In this document: one piece after another, positions 62,260 through 64,000 of the stretch
Layout of the letters: every line of letters begins with the position of its first letter
Position numbering within the stretch: position 1 is the stretch's first letter
Source: Oceanobacillus sp. Castelsardo
GTDB lineage: Bacteria > Bacillota > Bacilli > Bacillales > Amphibacillaceae
Direction of reading: 5' to 3'
NCBI RefSeq assembly: GCF_001659985.1
Contig: NZ_LYCS01000001.1
Location: forward strand, 124,001-188,000
DNA length: 64,000 nucleotides
Notes under the pieces: model-generated
Database searches by the model: none
The model's input: only the letters and a program-made list of their open reading frames with translations
What the model was told of the DNA's origin: nothing
Translations under genes and position numbers: made by a program

Positions 62260-63015
62260 CTATTTATTCACTTCTAAAACTTGCTCCGTATGCTCATGAA
62301 GTCCTTCATCATCTTCCACATGAATGACTATTGTGTAGTTGCCTTCTTTAGCAAATAAGTAGGAATTGGTGTATTCACCTGAAACCGTTTCTTCCGTTTC
62401 AACCCATTCATGTACATCTAAACTGTCATTAACAATTTCATATTGTACACGAGCATCTTTCAGTGGTTTATTGTCCATTTGCAAATTTACAGTAAGGTTT
62501 ATTTCTTCATTCACTTTTACATTTTCCGGATCCATAAAGTGCATATCAAGACCTTTCTGATGACCAGAATGTTCACCTTCAACATTATGATTTTCATCCT
62601 CATGATCAGCACTTGTACCCTCACCAATGGTAATTGACTTTTTAGGCATCGTGTGTAAATCTCTTGCTGTTGTATGTGCATACATTTCATAAACACCGTC
62701 TGAATCAAAGGATACTTGTGCAGTGTAGGTTCCATCTTCATTGTTTTTAGCTTCAATCATCGTACTATTCTCTTTGTTTCCTTGTTCCCAATATTCAAAT
62801 GTAACCTCATCTGCATCTTTTACTTTCTCATCGCCATATGTAACGATTGCGCTCAATTCTACTGTTTCATCTACATCAGCTTTCTCAGCTACTTCAAAAT
62901 CAACTTCAAGCATTTTTAGTTCTTCTGATTCTTGGGATGTATCTGTACCGTTATTACACCCGGCTAAAACACCCAATATTAAGGCAAAAATTAACATTAA
63001 ATTCTTTCTTTTCAT
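62260..63015 (-). CDS. lipoprotein with two YtkA/FixH-like domains
   Basis: A 251-residue exported lipoprotein: basic N-terminus MKRKN, hydrophobic stretch and lipobox LAGC with Cys at residue 19. Two immunoglobulin-like YtkA domains follow: residues about 37-125 (DETVELSAIVTYGDEKVKDA) and 160-248 (NEEINLTVNLQMDNKPLKDA), joined by a His/Glu-rich linker (HEDENHNVEGEHSGH). The linker and domain type suggest a role in metal handling, perhaps copper for oxidase assembly; that is inference. GGAGG precedes the ATG. Confidence 0.8.
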   Translation of the reverse strand: MKRKNLMLIFALILGVLAGCNNGTDTSQESEELKMLEVDFEVAEKADVDETVELSAIVTYGDEKVKDADEVTFEYWEQGNKENSTMIEAKNNEDGTYTAQVSFDSDGVYEMYAHTTARDLHTMPKKSITIGEGTSADHEDENHNVEGEHSGHQKGLDMHFMDPENVKVNEEINLTVNLQMDNKPLKDARVQYEIVNDSLDVHEWVETEETVSGEYTNSYLFAKEGNYTIVIHVEDDEGLHEHTEQVLEVNK

Positions 63016-63130
63016 TTAGAATAGCCTCCATTTATATGTCTATTGATGTTACTATAGCAGTATAACAACCTCCCACAACAATGTAACAGTACCATGATAG
63101 CTAATCAATAGATAATATGTGAAACATTTG

Positions 63131-63148
63131 TGAAAGCGTTAGTAAACA
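63131..63148. promoter_or_regulatory. partial cre-like site
   Basis: TGAAAGCGTTAGTAAACA resembles a CcpA cre box with two mismatches. It shares the 13-mer TGAAAGCGTTAGT with 42375-42387. Confidence 0.25.
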
Positions 63149-63180
63149 AACTATTATTCCAAAATGTTTTACTTAGAATT

Positions 63181-63226
63181 AAAAACACTCACAAACATTC
63201 TTTTACCACATTTGTGAGTGTTTTTA
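63181..63226. terminator. strong bidirectional terminator after the GH3 gene
   Basis: AAAAACACTCACAAA pairs with TTTGTGAGTGTTTTT. Confidence 0.9.
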
Positions 63227-63285
63227 ATAATTTCAACTTCAAATCTTATAATATTTCAGTATCCTAGAAGGCAAGGGGGCCATAC

Positions 63286-64000
63286 TTAATAGCTTAATCC
63301 ATGACCGAGTTTATAAATATTACCATCGCTATCCTTATAAGCATAGCTCATTCCCTCCGGCATATATTTATCCTTGTCGTAACCTGGTACGTCGTTTGGT
63401 GATACACAATCGCCATTATGGTGAACCGCAATAACATCGTCACTTGCTGGTAATGTTAATGGTAAAACACCTGTTGGCTTGTGATTTCCTGCGATTACCT
63501 CTAACTGTGCATTAAAGAAGGTATCATATCCAGCGATTAAAGCATCTGCTAATGGTTCAACATTCCCTAGAATCCATGGTAGGATGATGTTTACACTCAT
63601 AATGACTTTTCCTCCACGGCTATGAATGTTGTCTGCCACTTCTTTTAGATGATCCATCGCACTTATAGTAGTCTCTTGATACAATTTACCATCCATAGCT
63701 GATAATACTTTATTTTCACATATTTCCAGTTCTAATAGTCCGGGTGTTGCGTCAAAATATGCTCCGGATTTTGGTTGTAAGAAGAGAATCGCTGTATCTG
63801 CCTCTTCATAGTTATCTGTCATTGTAAATAGACCGAGTTCTTCTGCTTCTTTTCTTGCTTTTTCTGTATAAGCAGTAGCTCTTTCTGGTTCTTTATGAAA
63901 AACTTCCACATACACTTTCATGCCGTCTAGCTTACCTTGAGTTAATGGTAAAGTTTGATTTGTGTTTTTTAATACGGTAACAGATTTTTTATGTGCTTCA
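63286..64000 (-). CDS. glycoside hydrolase family 3, C-terminal part (runs off the edge)
   Basis: The minus-strand frame is open from the window edge and ends at 63286. At its upstream end it reads AHKKSVTVLKNTNQTLPL, the conserved start of the GH3 C-terminal domain, then continues through ILPWILGNVEPLADALIAGY and PTGVLPLTLPAS to GHGLSY. The catalytic (beta/alpha)8 domain with the nucleophile Asp lies outside the window. An internal ATG at 63921 is not the start. Typical activities are beta-glucosidase or beta-N-acetylglucosaminidase; the substrate cannot be told from this half. Confidence 0.88.
   Translation of the reverse strand, partial: EAHKKSVTVLKNTNQTLPLTQGKLDGMKVYVEVFHKEPERATAYTEKARKEAEELGLFTMTDNYEEADTAILFLQPKSGAYFDATPGLLELEICENKVLSAMDGKLYQETTISAMDHLKEVADNIHSRGGKVIMSVNIILPWILGNVEPLADALIAGYDTFFNAQLEVIAGNHKPTGVLPLTLPASDDVIAVHHNGDCVSPNDVPGYDKDKYMPEGMSYAYKDSDGNIYKLGHGLSY

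Noticed and set aside
62366-63065. Several plus-strand frames opposite the lipoprotein gene
   Set aside because: Shadows of the lipoprotein, without start signals.

Overview
The window looks like the chromosome of a low-GC, spore-forming Bacillaceae species, probably a halotolerant marine type close to Oceanobacillus or Virgibacillus. That placement is inferred from the gene order hepT-ndk-cheR-aroC-aroB-aroH-tyrA-aroA-ypiA-ypiB-ypiF-qcrABC-ypjA...dapB-bshA-cca-birA-dinG-ypmAB-aspB-dnaD-nth / ponA-recU-sspM-yppE-gpsB-rnpB-ypsC. This is the Bacillus subtilis order with deletions. Protein similarity, strong AGGAGG ribosome binding sites and sporulation genes (sspM, ypjB relic) agree. No search was run.

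Region by region: 1-7600 holds the end of the menaquinone-prenyl locus, ndk, cheR and the chorismate/tyrosine operon, without the trp and hisC genes that sit inside it in B. subtilis. 7930-12521 carries the ypi genes and the menaquinol:cytochrome c reductase qcrABC. 12589-24669 carries housekeeping and cofactor genes: ypjA, a shortened ypjB, a zinc protease, a YitT protein, dapB, bacillithiol bshA, cca, birA, dinG, ypmAB and aspB. 25621-28575 is a 2.9-kb prophage relic lying between dnaD and nth and bounded by an exact 20-bp direct repeat. It keeps an intact holin and amidase gene plus broken integrase, ImmA, BhlA and replication-relaxation pieces. 28578-38258 carries nth, ponA, recU, sspM, yppE, cdd, gpsB, RNase P RNA, ypsC and a type III polyketide synthase/methyltransferase pair.

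38305-40660 (minus strand) encodes a ba3-type cytochrome c oxidase, including its tiny subunit IIa. With qcrABC this gives both ends of a cytochrome c respiratory branch. 41684-42390 holds a cold-shock gene whose long upstream region contains a promoter, a strong intrinsic terminator and an inverted-repeat-bounded element. 42508-46289 carries an HD hydrolase, thyA-dfrA, two tatA genes, tatC and a YozE-family gene. 46677-49177 carries a YqfQ-like gene, fused msrAB, a small DUF6501-like gene, an M14 peptidase relic and a 7Fe/8Fe ferredoxin. 49500-52912 is accessory: a broken LAGLIDADG/HTH locus, then a divergent pair made of a double-HTH protein and a tyrosine recombinase, separated by a region with repeated 10-bp motifs. 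53053-64000 carries a phosphatase, fdhD with a YdeP-type molybdopterin oxidoreductase, class III fbp, a TPR protein, a CYP152 peroxygenase, a YtkA-type lipoprotein and the C-terminal half of a GH3 glycosidase running off the right edge.

Two families of dispersed non-coding repeats are visible: a ~150-160-bp structured element at 7717-7879 and 24783-24932 in opposite orientations, and a second element with a full copy at 41908-42222 and decayed pieces at 1600-1660, 13157-13195, 44935-45060 and perhaps 48783-48860. Several small genes shorter than usual ORF cut-offs were recovered by eye: ypmA, sspM, cbaD and a second tatA. The most unusual candidates are the structured repeat pair, the cspA leader with its attenuator-like terminator, and the HTH/recombinase pair with its repeat-bearing intergenic region.
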